64,000 bases of DNA from Flavobacterium suaedae (GCF_014642915.1 NZ_BMJE01000002.1:372001-436000), one strand, 5' to 3'; positions 36,969 to 48,259 are shown, counted from the first letter of the stretch. The notes: a model not told the origin generated them from the sequence alone. Program-made: numbers and translations.

Positions 36969-36980
36969 TCGATTAAAGAT

Positions 36981-37295
36981 ATGATAAAGCTAAAGATAAA
37001 ATCAGGAGACACAGTAAAAGTTATCGCAGGAAACAATAAAGGTTCTGAAGGTACAGTAGTACGTGTTCTTCGTGAAAAAAACAAAGCGATCGTTGAAGGT
37101 GTGAACATGGTAAGTAAGCATACTAAGCCAAGTGCACAAAGCCCTCAAGGTGGTATAGTTAAGAAAGAAGCTCCTATCCATATTTCTAATCTTGCACTTG
37201 TAGACCCTAAAACAAAGGAGACTACAAAGGTAGGTGTTAGAGTAGAAGGAGATAAGAAAGTGAGATTTTCAAAAAAATCTAATCAAGTTTTATAG
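36981..37295 (+). CDS. rplX: 50S ribosomal protein L24
   Basis: The 104-residue assembly initiator has a KOW motif ([20 protein letters not shown]) and [19 protein letters not shown]. It ends 2 bp before the ATG chosen for rplE. Confidence 0.97.
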   Translation: MIKLKIKSGDTVKVIAGNNKGSEGTVVRVLREKNKAIVEGVNMVSKHTKPSAQSPQGGIVKKEAPIHISNLALVDPKTKETTKVGVRVEGDKKVRFSKKSNQVL

Positions 37296-37297
37296 TG

Positions 37298-37849
37298 ATG
37301 GCTTATATACCAAGATTAAAAAGTGAATATAAAGAGCGTGTAATAAGTGCTCTTACGGAAGAATTTGGCTATAAAAACGTAATGATGGTTCCTAAACTGG
37401 AAAAAATCGTTTTAAGCCGTGGAGTTGGAGCCGCTGTATCAGATAAAAAGTTGATTGATTACGCAGTAGATGAGTTAACAAAAGTTACTGGTCAAAAAGC
37501 AGTACCTACTATTTCTAAGAAAGACGTTGCGTCATTCAAATTAAGAAAAGGTATGCCTATCGGAGCTAAAGTTACTCTTCGTGGAGAGAGAATGTATGAG
37601 TTTTTAGATAGACTTATTACAGTATCGTTACCACGAGTAAGAGATTTTAACGGTATTAAAGCTACCGGTTTTGACGGAAGAGGTAATTATAACCTAGGTG
37701 TGACTGAACAAATCATTTTCCCTGAAATTGATATTGATAAAGTTAACAAAATATCAGGTTTAGATATTACATTTGTAACTTCTGCTGCTACTGATAAAGA
37801 AGCAAAGTCGTTATTGGCTGAATTAGGATTACCTTTTAAAAAGAATTAA
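37298..37849 (+). CDS. rplE: 50S ribosomal protein L5
   Basis: The 183-residue 5S rRNA-binding protein has [16 protein letters not shown], the central [21 protein letters not shown] and [20 protein letters not shown]. The ATG at 37298 is preferred to the adjacent in-frame GTG at 37295, which overlaps the rplX stop codon. Confidence 0.97.
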   Translation: MAYIPRLKSEYKERVISALTEEFGYKNVMMVPKLEKIVLSRGVGAAVSDKKLIDYAVDELTKVTGQKAVPTISKKDVASFKLRKGMPIGAKVTLRGERMYEFLDRLITVSLPRVRDFNGIKATGFDGRGNYNLGVTEQIIFPEIDIDKVNKISGLDITFVTSAATDKEAKSLLAELGLPFKKN

Positions 37850-37852
37850 GAT

Positions 37853-38122
37853 ATGGCTAAAGAATCAATGAAAGCCCGCGAGGCAAAAAGAGAGGCACTG
37901 GTTGCTAAATATGCTGAAAAAAGAAAAGCTTTAAAAGAAGCTGGAGATTATGAAGCATTACAAAAGCTTCCTAAAAATGCTTCTCCTGTACGTCTGCACA
38001 ATCGTTGTAAGCTTACAGGAAGGCCAAGAGGGTATATGCGTCAATTCGGTATTTCACGTGTAACATTCCGTGAAATGGCAAACCAAGGATTGATACCGGG
38101 AGTTAAAAAGTCAAGTTGGTAA
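37853..38122 (+). CDS. rpsN: 30S ribosomal protein S14 (zinc-free long form)
   Basis: At 89 residues this is the long S14 type. The C-terminal region reads [20 protein letters not shown], without the two CxxC pairs of the short zinc-binding type, so it should not need zinc. It lies 3 bp after rplE. Confidence 0.97.
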   Translation: MAKESMKAREAKREALVAKYAEKRKALKEAGDYEALQKLPKNASPVRLHNRCKLTGRPRGYMRQFGISRVTFREMANQGLIPGVKKSSW

Positions 38123-38143
38123 TTAAGATTAAAAGGTAAAAAA

Positions 38144-38542
38144 ATGTACACAGATCCTATAGCAGATTTTTTGACCAGGGTAAGAAATGCAGTTAGAGCA
38201 AACCATAAAGTGGTTGAAGTACCTGCATCTAACCTGAAAAAAGAAATCACAAAGATTTTATTTGATCAGGGATATATTTTAAGTTACAAATTTGATGATA
38301 GCTCTGTACAGGGTACAATCAAAATAGCTCTTAAGTATGATAAAGATACTAAAGAGCCTGTAATTAAAGATATCCAGAGAATTAGTAAACCAGGTTTACG
38401 TAAATATGCAGGTTCAGCTAACCTACCAAGAATCCTTAACGGATTAGGTATTGCTATTGTTTCTACATCAAAAGGATTGATGACTGGTAAGCAAGCTAAG
38501 CAACTTAATGTAGGTGGTGAAGTAATTTGCTACGTATACTAA
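38144..38542 (+). CDS. rpsH: 30S ribosomal protein S8
   Basis: The 132-residue 16S rRNA central-domain protein begins MYTDPIADFLTRVRNA and ends with GGEVICYVY; the C-terminal STSKGLMTGKQAKQLNVGG is typical. In E. coli S8 represses the spc operon at the L5 region; no obvious S8 site is visible here. Confidence 0.97.
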   Translation: MYTDPIADFLTRVRNAVRANHKVVEVPASNLKKEITKILFDQGYILSYKFDDSSVQGTIKIALKYDKDTKEPVIKDIQRISKPGLRKYAGSANLPRILNGLGIAIVSTSKGLMTGKQAKQLNVGGEVICYVY

Positions 38543-38560
38543 TATTTAAAGACTTATACG

Positions 38561-39103
38561 ATGTCAAGAATAGGTAAAAGTCCAATTACAATACCAGCGG
38601 ATGTAACTGTAGAAGTTAACGGTGATGTTGTTAAGGTAAAAGGAAAAAAAGGAGAGCTTACTCAAGAAATATCTGATGTTACTGTAAGCGTTGAAGATGG
38701 TAAGGTTACTGTAGAAAGACCATCTGAGAGTAAGGAACATCGCGCTAAGCACGGTTTATACAGATCTCTTATTAATAATATGATTATTGGTGTTTCTGAA
38801 GGATTCACTAAGCAATTAGAGTTAGTAGGGGTAGGTTTCAGAGCGTCTAACCAAGGGCAGAAACTTGATATAGCATTAGGTTTCTCTCATAATATTGTTT
38901 TAGACATAGCTCCTGAAGTTACTGTGGAAACTATATCTGAGAAGGGTAAGAACCCTATAGTGAAATTAACTTCGCACGATAAGCAGCTTGTAGGACAAGT
39001 AGCGGCTAAAATCCGTTCTTTCCGTAAGCCTGAACCATACAAAGGAAAAGGTGTTAAGTTTGTAGGTGAAGTAATAAGAAGAAAAGCAGGTAAATCAGCA
39101 TAA
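38561..39103 (+). CDS. rplF: 50S ribosomal protein L6
   Basis: The 180-residue protein near the GTPase-associated region has [36 protein letters not shown] and the C-terminal [21 protein letters not shown]. Length and order are canonical. Confidence 0.98.
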   Translation: MSRIGKSPITIPADVTVEVNGDVVKVKGKKGELTQEISDVTVSVEDGKVTVERPSESKEHRAKHGLYRSLINNMIIGVSEGFTKQLELVGVGFRASNQGQKLDIALGFSHNIVLDIAPEVTVETISEKGKNPIVKLTSHDKQLVGQVAAKIRSFRKPEPYKGKGVKFVGEVIRRKAGKSA

Positions 39104-39114
39104 AAGTAAAAGCT

Positions 39115-39465
39115 ATGTCATTAAAAAAATCTGAAAGAAGACAAAGAATTAAGTTCAGAATCAGAAAGATTGTAAGCGGTACTGCTGATAGACCAAGACT
39201 TTCTGTTTTTAGAAGTAATAAAGAAATCTATGCCCAAATCATAGACGATGTTAATGGTGTAACGTTAGTAGCAGCTTCTTCGAGAGAAAAAGAAATTACT
39301 AAAGGTACTAATGTTGAAACTGCGTCAGCTGTAGGTAAGCTTGTTGCAGAGAGAGCAAAAAGTGCTGGTATTGAAACTGTTTCTTTTGACAGAGGCGGTT
39401 ACCTTTACCACGGACGTATTAAATCATTAGCAGAAGGTGCTAGAGAAGGCGGACTTAAATTCTAA
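39115..39465 (+). CDS. rplR: 50S ribosomal protein L18
   Basis: The 116-residue 5S rRNA-binding protein has [20 protein letters not shown] and [23 protein letters not shown] at the C-terminus. It lies between rplF and rpsE as usual. Confidence 0.97.
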   Translation: MSLKKSERRQRIKFRIRKIVSGTADRPRLSVFRSNKEIYAQIIDDVNGVTLVAASSREKEITKGTNVETASAVGKLVAERAKSAGIETVSFDRGGYLYHGRIKSLAEGAREGGLKF

Positions 39466-39473
39466 AAAAAATT

Positions 39474-39998
39474 ATGTATCATAATTATAAAAACGTAGAA
39501 CTAGTAAAACCAAGCGGACTTGAACTTAAAGACCGTTTGGTTGCTGTAAATCGTGTTACTAAAGTTACAAAAGGTGGTCGTGCTTTTGGTTTTTCTGCTA
39601 TTGTTGTAGTAGGAGATGAAAATGGTGTTGTAGGTCACGGACTTGGAAAGTCTAAAGACGTTTCAGAAGCCATTGCAAAAGCTGTAGAAGACGCTAAGAA
39701 GAACTTGGTAAGAATACCGCTTTCAGGACAGTCTGTTCCGCATGAGCAAAAGGGTAAATTTGGTGGTGCACGTGTACTATTAATGCCTGCTTCTCACGGT
39801 ACCGGAGTTATTGCCGGTGGTGCGGTACGTTCAGTACTTGAATCAGTAGGTATACACGATGTATTATCAAAATCTCAGGGTTCATCAAACCCTCACAATG
39901 TTGTTAAAGCTACTTTTGATGCTTTATTACAAATGAGAAGTGCTGTTGATGTTGCAAAACAAAGAGGTATTTCTTTAGATAAAGTATTTAAAGGTTAA
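39474..39998 (+). CDS. rpsE: 30S ribosomal protein S5
   Basis: The 174-residue protein at the mRNA entry has an S5 N-domain ([36 protein letters not shown]) and a C-domain ([18 protein letters not shown]). The glycine-rich [10 protein letters not shown] loop is the usual site of spectinomycin-resistance changes and is wild type. Confidence 0.98.
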   Translation: MYHNYKNVELVKPSGLELKDRLVAVNRVTKVTKGGRAFGFSAIVVVGDENGVVGHGLGKSKDVSEAIAKAVEDAKKNLVRIPLSGQSVPHEQKGKFGGARVLLMPASHGTGVIAGGAVRSVLESVGIHDVLSKSQGSSNPHNVVKATFDALLQMRSAVDVAKQRGISLDKVFKG

Positions 39999-40010
39999 TT
40001 CAAGGAAATT

Positions 40011-40193
40011 ATGGGAAAGATAAAAGTAAAACAAGTAAGGAGTCAAATAAACTGCCCTAAAACCCAAAAACTTACATTAGAGTCTTTAGGACTACGTAAG
40101 TTAGGACAGGTTGTTGAGCATGAAGCTTCTCCTTCTATCCTTGGAATGGTAAACAAAGTTAAACACTTGGTTTCTGTAGAGGAGACTAACTAA
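40011..40193 (+). CDS. rpmD: 50S ribosomal protein L30
   Basis: The 60-residue protein shows KIKVKQVRSQINCPKTQKLTL and ESLGLRKLGQVVEHE, the short bacterial L30 form. It lies 12 bp after rpsE and 11 bp before rplO. Confidence 0.95.
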   Translation: MGKIKVKQVRSQINCPKTQKLTLESLGLRKLGQVVEHEASPSILGMVNKVKHLVSVEETN

Positions 40194-40204
40194 TAAATAC
40201 AGAA

Positions 40205-40657
40205 ATGGATTTAAGTAACTTACAACCGGCTGAAGGTTCAGTTCATAATAAGAACAAAAGAGTAGGTAGAGGAGAAGGTTCTGGTCGCGGTGGAACATCA
40301 ACACGTGGTCATAAAGGAGCTAAGTCTCGTTCAGGATACTCTAAGAAAATAGGTTTTGAAGGTGGTCAAATGCCATTACAAAGACGTGTTCCTAAGTTTG
40401 GTTTTAAAAATATCAACCGTAAGGAGTATGCAGGTGTAAATCTAGACACACTTCAAACCCTTGTGGATAATGGAGTTATTACTGATACTGTTGATTTTTC
40501 AGTATTTGTAGAAAACCGCCTGGCTACTAAAAATGAACAGGTAAAGATTTTAGGAAGAGGGGAGCTTAAGGCAAAACTAAAAGTAACTGCTCACAAATTT
40601 ACTGCTACTGCAAAAGCTGCTATTGAAGCTGCCGGAGGAGAGGCTGTAACTTTATAA
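40205..40657 (+). CDS. rplO: 50S ribosomal protein L15
   Basis: The 150-residue assembly protein has the glycine-rich N-tail RVGRGEGSGRGGTSTRGHKG and FEGGQMPLQRRVPKFGFKN. It precedes secY by 11 bp. Confidence 0.97.
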   Translation: MDLSNLQPAEGSVHNKNKRVGRGEGSGRGGTSTRGHKGAKSRSGYSKKIGFEGGQMPLQRRVPKFGFKNINRKEYAGVNLDTLQTLVDNGVITDTVDFSVFVENRLATKNEQVKILGRGELKAKLKVTAHKFTATAKAAIEAAGGEAVTL

Positions 40658-40668
40658 TCTTTATAAAA

Positions 40669-42012
40669 ATGAAGAAATTTTTCGAAGCGTTTATCAATGT
40701 CTGGAAGATTGAGGAACTAAAAAACAGAATTTTAGTAACTCTGGGATTATTACTTGTGTACCGTTTTGGTGCACACGTAACACTTCCGGGTGTTGATGCA
40801 ACAAAATTAAACAGCTTAACAGATCAAGCTCAAGAAGGTATAGGGTGGCTTATTGATGTATTTACAGGTGGAGCGTTTTCGCAAGCATCTATATTTGCAT
40901 TAGGTATTATGCCTTATATCTCTGCATCCATTGTAGTGCAGTTAATGGGTATTGCAATACCTTATTTACAAAAATTGCAGAAAGAGGGAGAGAGTGGAAG
41001 AAAGAAAATAAATCAGATAACAAGGTGGCTAACTATACTAATAACTTTAGTACAAGGTCCAGGTTATATATACAACTTATATAGAACCTTACCTGGAGAC
41101 GCTTTCTTATTACCATCTGATTCATTCCCATTCCTTTTCTCATCTGTAGTTATACTTACTACAGGGACTATATTTGCTATGTGGCTGGGTGAAAAAATTA
41201 CTGATAAAGGTATTGGTAATGGTATTTCACTATTAATTTTGGTAGGTATTATTGCGAGAATGCCTCAGGCATTTATACAAGAATTTGGTACTGTGGTAAC
41301 CAACAATAATGGTGGTCCTTTAGTACTGGTTCTGGAAATAGTTGCATGGCTATTAGTTATTGTAACTTGTATATTGCTTATTATGGCAGTGCGTAAAATT
41401 CCTGTACAGTACGCAAGGCGTACAGCTTCAGGTGAGTTTGAGCGAGATGCTATTGATGGCAACAGACAGTGGATACCTTTAAAGTTAAACGCTTCGGGAG
41501 TTATGCCAATTATATTTGCTCAGGCTATTATGTTTATTCCTGCTGCTTTGGCAGGTTTATCAGAGTCTGATACTGCTCAAACAATAACTGCACAGTTCCA
41601 AAATGTGTTTGGTTTAGCCTATAATTTGGTCTTTGCACTGTTAATCATAATTTTTACGTACTTTTACACCGCAATTACGGTTCCTACCAATAAAATGGCT
41701 GATGACCTTAAGAGAAGTGGTGGGTTTATTCCTGGTGTTAGACCAGGAGTCGAGACAGGAGACTATTTAGATAGAATCATGTCACTAATAACATTCCCTG
41801 GATCTTTATTCCTTGCTATAATAGCAGTTTTACCTGCAATAGCAGTAAGTTTCGGAATACAATCACAGTGGGCGTTATTTTATGGTGGTACATCATTGTT
41901 AATTATGGTTGGAGTTGCAATTGATACTATTCAGCAAATCAATTCATACTTGTTGAATAGACATTATGATGGATTAATGAAAAGTGGTAAAAATAGAAAA
42001 GCAGTAGCTTAA
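40669..42012 (+). CDS. secY: Protein translocase subunit SecY
   Basis: The 447-residue channel subunit of the Sec translocon has ten membrane segments. Hallmarks are [44 protein letters not shown] in the plug and TM2 region, the GNGISLLI loop, and [14 protein letters not shown]. It exports the many signal-peptide proteins of this window. No map or adk gene follows, unlike the enterobacterial or Bacillus spc operon. Confidence 0.98.
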   Translation: MKKFFEAFINVWKIEELKNRILVTLGLLLVYRFGAHVTLPGVDATKLNSLTDQAQEGIGWLIDVFTGGAFSQASIFALGIMPYISASIVVQLMGIAIPYLQKLQKEGESGRKKINQITRWLTILITLVQGPGYIYNLYRTLPGDAFLLPSDSFPFLFSSVVILTTGTIFAMWLGEKITDKGIGNGISLLILVGIIARMPQAFIQEFGTVVTNNNGGPLVLVLEIVAWLLVIVTCILLIMAVRKIPVQYARRTASGEFERDAIDGNRQWIPLKLNASGVMPIIFAQAIMFIPAALAGLSESDTAQTITAQFQNVFGLAYNLVFALLIIIFTYFYTAITVPTNKMADDLKRSGGFIPGVRPGVETGDYLDRIMSLITFPGSLFLAIIAVLPAIAVSFGIQSQWALFYGGTSLLIMVGVAIDTIQQINSYLLNRHYDGLMKSGKNRKAVA

Positions 42013-42019
42013 TAGTTTT

Positions 42020-42235
42020 ATGGCAAAACAAGCAGCAATTGAACAAGACGGGTCAATTATAGAAGCATTGTCAAATGCAATGTTCCGTGTAGAATTAGAA
42101 AACGGGCATATAGTTATAGCTCATATTTCCGGTAAGATGCGTATGCACTATATTAAGTTGTTACCTGGTGATAAGGTAAAGCTGGAAATGAGTCCTTATG
42201 ATTTGTCCAAAGCAAGAATTACATACAGATATTAA
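42020..42235 (+). CDS. infA: Translation initiation factor IF-1
   Basis: The 71-residue OB-fold protein binds the 30S A site during initiation. [41 protein letters not shown] and [21 protein letters not shown] are canonical. It lies 7 bp after secY. Confidence 0.98.
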   Translation: MAKQAAIEQDGSIIEALSNAMFRVELENGHIVIAHISGKMRMHYIKLLPGDKVKLEMSPYDLSKARITYRY

Positions 42236-42248
42236 AGAGCTATTTAAG

Positions 42249-42365
42249 ATGAAAGTAAGAGCATCAGTAAAGAAAAGAAGTGCCGACTGCATTGTAGTAC
42301 GCAGAAAAGGCAGGATATACGTTATTAATAAAAAGAATCCTAGATTTAAACAAAGACAAGGATAA
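42249..42365 (+). CDS. rpmJ: 50S ribosomal protein L36 (zinc-ligand-poor form)
   Basis: A 38-codon frame begins [14 protein letters not shown] and ends NPRFKQRQG. The fold-typical positions are kept, but of the zinc ligands of classical L36 (Cys11, Cys14, Cys27 and a late histidine) only Cys14 remains, with Ser11 and no histidine. It is thus a zinc-independent type. It sits 13 bp after infA and 2 bp before rpsM, the standard order. Confidence 0.95.
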   Translation: MKVRASVKKRSADCIVVRRKGRIYVINKKNPRFKQRQG

Positions 42366-42367
42366 TT

Positions 42368-42742
42368 ATGGCGAGAATTGCAGGGGTAGATGTCCCAAAA
42401 AACAAGAGAGGAATTATCGCTTTAACCTACATCTTCGGTATTGGTAAAAGCAGAGCTAAAGATATTCTGGAAAAAGCACAAGTTAGCGAGGACAAAAAAG
42501 TTAACGAATGGAATGACGATGAAATAAGCGCTATTCGTGATGCAGTTTCTTACTACAAGATAGAAGGTGAACTTCGTTCAGAAATTTCATTAAACATTAA
42601 GCGTTTAATGGATATAGGTTGTTACAGAGGTATAAGACACAGAGCTGGTTTACCACTTAGAGGTCAACGTACTAAAAACAATTCAAGAACAAGAAAAGGT
42701 AAGAGAAAAACTGTTGCTAACAAGAAAAAAGCAACTAAATAA
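42368..42742 (+). CDS. rpsM: 30S ribosomal protein S13
   Basis: The 124-residue 30S head protein contacts S19 and the P-site t[24 protein letters not shown], the HhH-like [13 protein letters not shown] and the C-terminal [19 protein letters not shown] are typical. Confidence 0.98.
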   Translation: MARIAGVDVPKNKRGIIALTYIFGIGKSRAKDILEKAQVSEDKKVNEWNDDEISAIRDAVSYYKIEGELRSEISLNIKRLMDIGCYRGIRHRAGLPLRGQRTKNNSRTRKGKRKTVANKKKATK

Positions 42743-42754
42743 TAAGTAGTTAGT

Positions 42755-43138
42755 ATGGCTAAAGCGAGTACAAAAAAGCGTAAGGTTGTTGTAGAATCAA
42801 CAGGAGAGGCTCATGTATCTGCAACTTTTAATAACATAATAATTTCACTTACTAACAAAAAAGGTGAAGTTATTTCTTGGTCTTCTGCTGGTAAAATGGG
42901 CTTTAGAGGTTCTAAAAAGAACACTCCATATGCTGCCCAAATGGCTGCTGAAGATTGTAGTAAAGTTGCTATTGAAGCTGGACTTAAAAAAGTAAAAGTT
43001 TACGTTAAGGGTCCAGGTAACGGTAGAGAGTCTGCTATAAGATCTTTACACAACGGAGGTATAGAAGTAACAGAAATTATTGATGTTACTCCACTACCAC
43101 ATAACGGATGTCGTCCTCCGAAAAGAAGAAGAGTTTAA
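42755..43138 (+). CDS. rpsK: 30S ribosomal protein S11
   Basis: The 127-residue platform protein has [40 protein letters not shown] and the end [13 protein letters not shown]. It is followed by a 90-bp gap before rpsD. Confidence 0.98.
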   Translation: MAKASTKKRKVVVESTGEAHVSATFNNIIISLTNKKGEVISWSSAGKMGFRGSKKNTPYAAQMAAEDCSKVAIEAGLKKVKVYVKGPGNGRESAIRSLHNGGIEVTEIIDVTPLPHNGCRPPKRRRV

Positions 43139-43228
43139 TTTATTTTATAGTATAACCAAAAGTGGGAGTAAAGGATTATCGGAGGATGAGACCTGAATTC
43201 ATAGTCCCCTGCTTATTAATTTTTAGAA
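43139..43228 (+). promoter_or_regulatory. rpsD leader with GGAGG-ATG element, possible S4 regulatory site
   Basis: This 90-bp gap is long for the cluster. It contains GGAGG (43181-43185) directly followed by ATG, in a genome whose genes otherwise lack Shine-Dalgarno motifs, and a weak pairing GGGA (43164-43167)/TCCC (43205-43208). S4 autoregulates the alpha operon in other bacteria. I see no strong single hairpin and no promoter, so the role is a guess. Confidence 0.35.
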
Positions 43229-43834
43229 ATGGCAAGATATACTGGTCCTAAAACTAAAATCGCTCGTAAATTTGGCGAGGCGATTTTCGGAGATGACAAG
43301 TCTTTCGAAAAAAGAAATTACCCTCCTGGGCAGCATGGGAATGCTCGTAGAAGAGGTAAAAAATCAGAATACGCTATCCAGTTAATGGAGAAGCAAAAAG
43401 CTAAATACATATATGGTGTTCTTGAAAAACAATTCAGAAATCTATATGAAAAAGCAGCAGCTACAAAAGGTGTAACAGGTGAGGTTCTTTTACAATTATG
43501 TGAAGCCAGACTTGATAATGTAGTTTACAGAATGGGTATTGCTCCTTCAAGAAGAGCAGCAAGACAAATTGTTTCTCACAGACACGTTACTGTAAATGGA
43601 GAAATTGTAAATATACCATCATACCACCTTAAGCCGGGAGATAAAGTAGCTGTTCGTGAGAAATCAAAATCTCTTGACGCTATTGAACGTTCTTTATCTA
43701 ATTCATCTCAAGTTTACGAATGGATTACTTGGAATAACGAAACTAAAGAAGGTACTTTTGTTTCAGTTCCTGCAAGAATACAAATTCCTGAAAATATAAA
43801 AGAACAACTTATTGTTGAGTTGTATAACAAATAA
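43229..43834 (+). CDS. rpsD: 30S ribosomal protein S4
   Basis: The 201-residue primary 16S rRNA binder has [35 protein letters not shown] and the S4 RNA-binding domain ([35 protein letters not shown]). There is no zinc-binding cysteine cluster at the N-terminus. It is followed 20 bp later by rpoA. Confidence 0.98.
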   Translation: MARYTGPKTKIARKFGEAIFGDDKSFEKRNYPPGQHGNARRRGKKSEYAIQLMEKQKAKYIYGVLEKQFRNLYEKAAATKGVTGEVLLQLCEARLDNVVYRMGIAPSRRAARQIVSHRHVTVNGEIVNIPSYHLKPGDKVAVREKSKSLDAIERSLSNSSQVYEWITWNNETKEGTFVSVPARIQIPENIKEQLIVELYNK

Positions 43835-43854
43835 AAATTCACATTAGTCGTAAT

Positions 43855-44847
43855 ATGGCATTATTTAATTTTCAAAAGCCCGATAAAGTTATCATGATCG
43901 ATTCTACTGATTTCGAGGGGAAATTCGAATTTCGTCCTTTGGAACCAGGTTATGGATTGACTGTTGGTAATGCACTAAGAAGAGTTTTGCTTTCTTCATT
44001 GGAAGGTTATGCAATTACTTCTGTTCGCATTGAAGGAGTAGAACATGAATTTTCTACAATTCCCGGGGTTGTTGAAGATGTTACAGAAATAATTCTTAAC
44101 TTAAAACAAGTTCGTTTTAAGCGCCAAATAGAAGACATAGATAACGAATCTGTTACTGTTTCTTTTACAGGAAAAGACCAGCTTACAGCAGGTGATTTCC
44201 AAAAGTTCATCTCAGGCTTCCAGGTATTAAACCCTGAGCTTGTTATCTGTAACATGGACAGCAGCATTAATATTAACCTTGAACTTACTATTGAGAAAGG
44301 TAGAGGCTATGTTCCGGCAGAAGAAAATAAAAAGCAGAACGCACCAATAGGTACAATTTTTACAGACTCTATTTATACTCCTGTAAAAAATGTAAAATAT
44401 ACAATAGAAAACTTCCGTGTAGAGCAGAAGACTGACTATGAAAAGTTAGTTTTTGAGATTATCACTGATGGTTCTATTCACCCTAAGGATGCACTTACTG
44501 AGGCAGCTAAAACGCTTATACACCACTTTATGCTGTTCTCTGATGAAAGAATTACACTTGAGGCCGATGAAATTGCACAAACAGAATCATATGACGAAGA
44601 GTCATTACATATGAGACAATTGCTTAAAACTAAGCTTGTTGATATGGATCTTTCTGTTAGAGCGCTTAACTGTCTGAAAGCGGCTGAAGTTGATACACTT
44701 GGAGATCTTGTATCTTTCAACAAAAATGACTTAATGAAGTTCCGTAACTTCGGTAAAAAGTCGCTTACAGAGCTTGATGAGCTTGTAGCTTCTAAAAGCC
44801 TTCACTTCGGGATGGATCTAAGCAAATATAAATTAGATAAAGAATAA
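43855..44847 (+). CDS. rpoA: DNA-directed RNA polymerase subunit alpha
   Basis: The 330-residue subunit has an N-terminal dimerisation domain ([38 protein letters not shown]) and a C-terminal domain (alpha-CTD, about 255-320) with [18 protein letters not shown] and [16 protein letters not shown]. The two helix-hairpin-helix motifs bind UP elements and activators. It is the standard alpha-operon neighbour of rpsD and rplQ. Confidence 0.98.
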   Translation: MALFNFQKPDKVIMIDSTDFEGKFEFRPLEPGYGLTVGNALRRVLLSSLEGYAITSVRIEGVEHEFSTIPGVVEDVTEIILNLKQVRFKRQIEDIDNESVTVSFTGKDQLTAGDFQKFISGFQVLNPELVICNMDSSININLELTIEKGRGYVPAEENKKQNAPIGTIFTDSIYTPVKNVKYTIENFRVEQKTDYEKLVFEIITDGSIHPKDALTEAAKTLIHHFMLFSDERITLEADEIAQTESYDEESLHMRQLLKTKLVDMDLSVRALNCLKAAEVDTLGDLVSFNKNDLMKFRNFGKKSLTELDELVASKSLHFGMDLSKYKLDKE

Positions 44848-44883
44848 TCTGAATCATTTTTTTGATTCACATTACTGATAGCA

Positions 44884-45390
44884 ATGAGACACGGTAAAAA
44901 AGTAAATCACTTAGGCAGAAAGCGCGGGCACAGAAAAGCTATGCTTGCGAATATGGCCTGTTCACTTATAGAGCATAAGCGCATCAACACTACTGTTGCT
45001 AAGGCGAAAGCACTTAAGCAATTTGTTGAGCCTTTAATCACAAAGTCTAAAGAGGATACAACTCATAACAGACGTGTAGTTTTTTCATACCTTAAAAATA
45101 AGTATGCTATTACTGAACTTTTCAGAGAGGTAGCTGATAAGGTTGGAGATCGTCCTGGAGGATATACAAGAATTATTAAGCTTGGTAATCGTCTTGGTGA
45201 TAACGCTGATATGGCTATGATTGAGCTTGTAGACTTTAACGAACTATACAACGTTACTAAGAAAGAAGCTAAAAAATCTACTCGTCGTGGTAGATCTAAA
45301 AAAGCTTCTAACGCTGAGGCGACTGCAGAAACTACTGCACCTGCTGCACCGGAAACAGATAACGAAGAAAATAAGGAAGCTACTGAATAA
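44884..45390 (+). CDS. rplQ: 50S ribosomal protein L17
   Basis: The 168-residue protein has the L17 core ([71 protein letters not shown]) in residues 1-125. A C-terminal tail of about 45 residues rich in Ala, Glu and Thr follows, absent from E. coli L17 but common in Bacteroidota. It is the last gene before a terminator. Confidence 0.97.
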   Translation: MRHGKKVNHLGRKRGHRKAMLANMACSLIEHKRINTTVAKAKALKQFVEPLITKSKEDTTHNRRVVFSYLKNKYAITELFREVADKVGDRPGGYTRIIKLGNRLGDNADMAMIELVDFNELYNVTKKEAKKSTRRGRSKKASNAEATAETTAPAAPETDNEENKEATE

Positions 45391-45423
45391 TTATGCTACA
45401 ACTTATTTTTCAATAAATATTAT

Positions 45424-45460
45424 AAAAAAGGATAAACTGTTTAGTTTGTCCTTTTTTTTT
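45424..45460 (+). terminator. Rho-independent terminator at the end of the ribosomal superoperon
   Basis: The arm AAAAAAGGATAAACT pairs with AGTTTGTCCTTTTTT (one G-U), around a GTTT loop, followed by T bases. It lies 33 bp after the rplQ stop. Confidence 0.88.
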
Positions 45461-45536
45461 ACCATGTTGCTAAGTAACTATAATATAAAAATGCTGTCAT
45501 TTTTAGTAATAGATTTTTAGTAACAATTTTTTAAAG

Positions 45537-45544
45537 TAAATTTG
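45537..45544 (+). promoter_or_regulatory. -7 promoter element of carA
   Basis: TAAATTTG matches TAnnTTTG exactly, 26 bp before the carA ATG. The -33 region is T-rich without a clear TTG. Confidence 0.55.
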
Positions 45545-45570
45545 CACGCAACACAACAACAAAACAGATA

Positions 45571-46677
45571 ATGAAATATTCTAACAGAAAAGAGGCTGTA
45601 CTACTTTTAGCCGATGGGACTATTTTTTACGGAAAATCTATAGGAATTGAAGGAACAACATTTGGCGAAGTGTGTTTTAACACAGGTATGACAGGGTATC
45701 AGGAAATTTTTACCGATCCTTCTTACTTCGGACAGATAATGGTAACTTCTAATCCTCATATTGGTAACTATGGTACCAACGAAGAAGAGGTAGAGGCAGA
45801 TAAAGTAATGATTTCGGGATTGGTTTGTAAAAACTTTAGCTTTAATCATTCAAGAGTTAACTCTACCCAGAGTTTAAAAGAATATTTTGAAACAAACAAT
45901 CTGGTTGCTATTTCTGATGTTGATACAAGAGCACTAGTAAGCTACATTCGTGATAATGGAGCTATGAATGCTGCTATATCAACAGATGGTACTTCTATAG
46001 AAGATTTGAAAAAGCGATTGGCAGAGGTGCCTGATATGAAAGGACTGGAACTTGCCTCTAAAGTTTCTACAAAAGAGCCTTATTTTGTAGGTAATCCTGA
46101 TGCTAAATATAAAATATCAGCTCTTGATTTAGGTATAAAGAAAAATATTCTTCGCAACCTTGCTAAAAGAGATTGTTATATAAAGGTATTCCCTTATGAT
46201 GCAAGCTATGAAGATTTAAAAAGTTTTGAGCCTGACGGGTACTTCCTTTCTAACGGTCCCGGTGACCCGGCTCCGCTTATCGTAGCACAGGAAACAGCTA
46301 AAAAGATATTAGCTGAAAATGAACCTGTCTTCGGTATTTGTTTAGGGCATCAGGTATTAGCACTTGCTAATGGTGTATCTACTTATAAAATGTTTAATGG
46401 GCACAGAGGTATAAATCACCCGGTAAAGAACCTATTAACAGGAGAAGGAGAAATAACATCTCAAAACCACGGTTTCGCAGTAGTACGTGAAGATTTAGAA
46501 AAACATCCTGAATTAGAGATTACTCATGAGCATGTAAACGATCATACTGTGGCGGGAATGAGAATGAAAAATAAAAACTGTTTCTCGGTACAATATCACC
46601 CTGAAGCCGGTCCCGGTCCACACGATGCAAGCTATCTTTTTGATACGTTTATAGAAAATATTGAGAAATCTAAATAA
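45571..46677 (+). CDS. carA: Carbamoyl-phosphate synthase small subunit
   Basis: The 368-residue glutaminase subunit supplies ammonia for carbamoyl phosphate, the precursor of pyrimidines and arginine. The CarA N-domain (VLLLADGTIFYGKSIGIEG, CFNTGMTGYQEIFTDPSY) is followed by a class I glutamine amidotransferase with FGICLGHQ (nucleophile Cys) and QYHPEAGPGPHD (His and Glu). carB is not adjacent, and the gene has its own promoter. Confidence 0.97.
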   Translation: MKYSNRKEAVLLLADGTIFYGKSIGIEGTTFGEVCFNTGMTGYQEIFTDPSYFGQIMVTSNPHIGNYGTNEEEVEADKVMISGLVCKNFSFNHSRVNSTQSLKEYFETNNLVAISDVDTRALVSYIRDNGAMNAAISTDGTSIEDLKKRLAEVPDMKGLELASKVSTKEPYFVGNPDAKYKISALDLGIKKNILRNLAKRDCYIKVFPYDASYEDLKSFEPDGYFLSNGPGDPAPLIVAQETAKKILAENEPVFGICLGHQVLALANGVSTYKMFNGHRGINHPVKNLLTGEGEITSQNHGFAVVREDLEKHPELEITHEHVNDHTVAGMRMKNKNCFSVQYHPEAGPGPHDASYLFDTFIENIEKSK

Positions 46678-46692
46678 CAGGAATAAAAATAG

Positions 46693-46736
46693 TGCTAATT
46701 AAAACGTTTGCGTTTATAAGTTTTTGTGAATTAGCA
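46693..46736. repeat. nested inverted repeat between carA and eno
   Basis: TGCTAATT (46693-46700) is inverted as AATTAGCA (46729-46736). Inside it AAACG (46702-46706) pairs with CGTTT (46711-46715) over a 4-nt loop. It lies between the carA stop and the eno promoter and could be a weak terminator or a protein-binding site. Confidence 0.4.
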
Positions 46737-46739
46737 TAA

Positions 46740-46765
46740 TTGGTATGTTAAAATATATAAATTTG
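46740..46765 (+). promoter_or_regulatory. promoter of eno
   Basis: TTG (46740-46742), 15 bp, TAAATTTG (46758-46765). The -7 box is perfect; spacing is slightly short. The ATG follows 44 bp downstream. Confidence 0.55.
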
Positions 46766-46776
46766 TTTTTATATAA

Positions 46777-48099
<1,323 letters not shown>

Positions 48100-48122
48100 T
48101 AATAAATTCCTTATCATAATAT

Positions 48123-48162
48123 AAAAAAGTAAACCCTGCCGATTGGCAGGGTTTACTTTTTT
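48123..48162. terminator. Strong terminator after eno
   Basis: The perfect stem AAAAAAGTAAACCCTGCC/GGCAGGGTTTACTTTTTT closes a GATT loop. The flanking A and T runs make it symmetrical, and it lies 23 bp after the eno stop. Confidence 0.93.
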
Positions 48163-48230
48163 ATAGTGCTCAAATTCTAACTCATAAACTTCAAATTCTA
48201 AACTATATGCTATTCCTAGTACTAATATTA

Positions 48231-48238
48231 TAACTTTG
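48231..48238 (+). promoter_or_regulatory. -7 element of the kinase/regulator operon
   Basis: TAACTTTG matches TAnnTTTG. It overlaps a TTG codon at 48236 that could be mistaken for the start; the ATG at 48260 follows 21 bp after the box. Confidence 0.55.
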
Positions 48239-48259
48239 TTGAGTTATAACGTATGGCTT

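Noticed and set aside
43186..43251. 21-codon frame after GGAGG before rpsD
   Set aside because: It overlaps rpsD in another frame, and the predicted peptide is not recognisable. I list the site as regulatory rather than as a gene.
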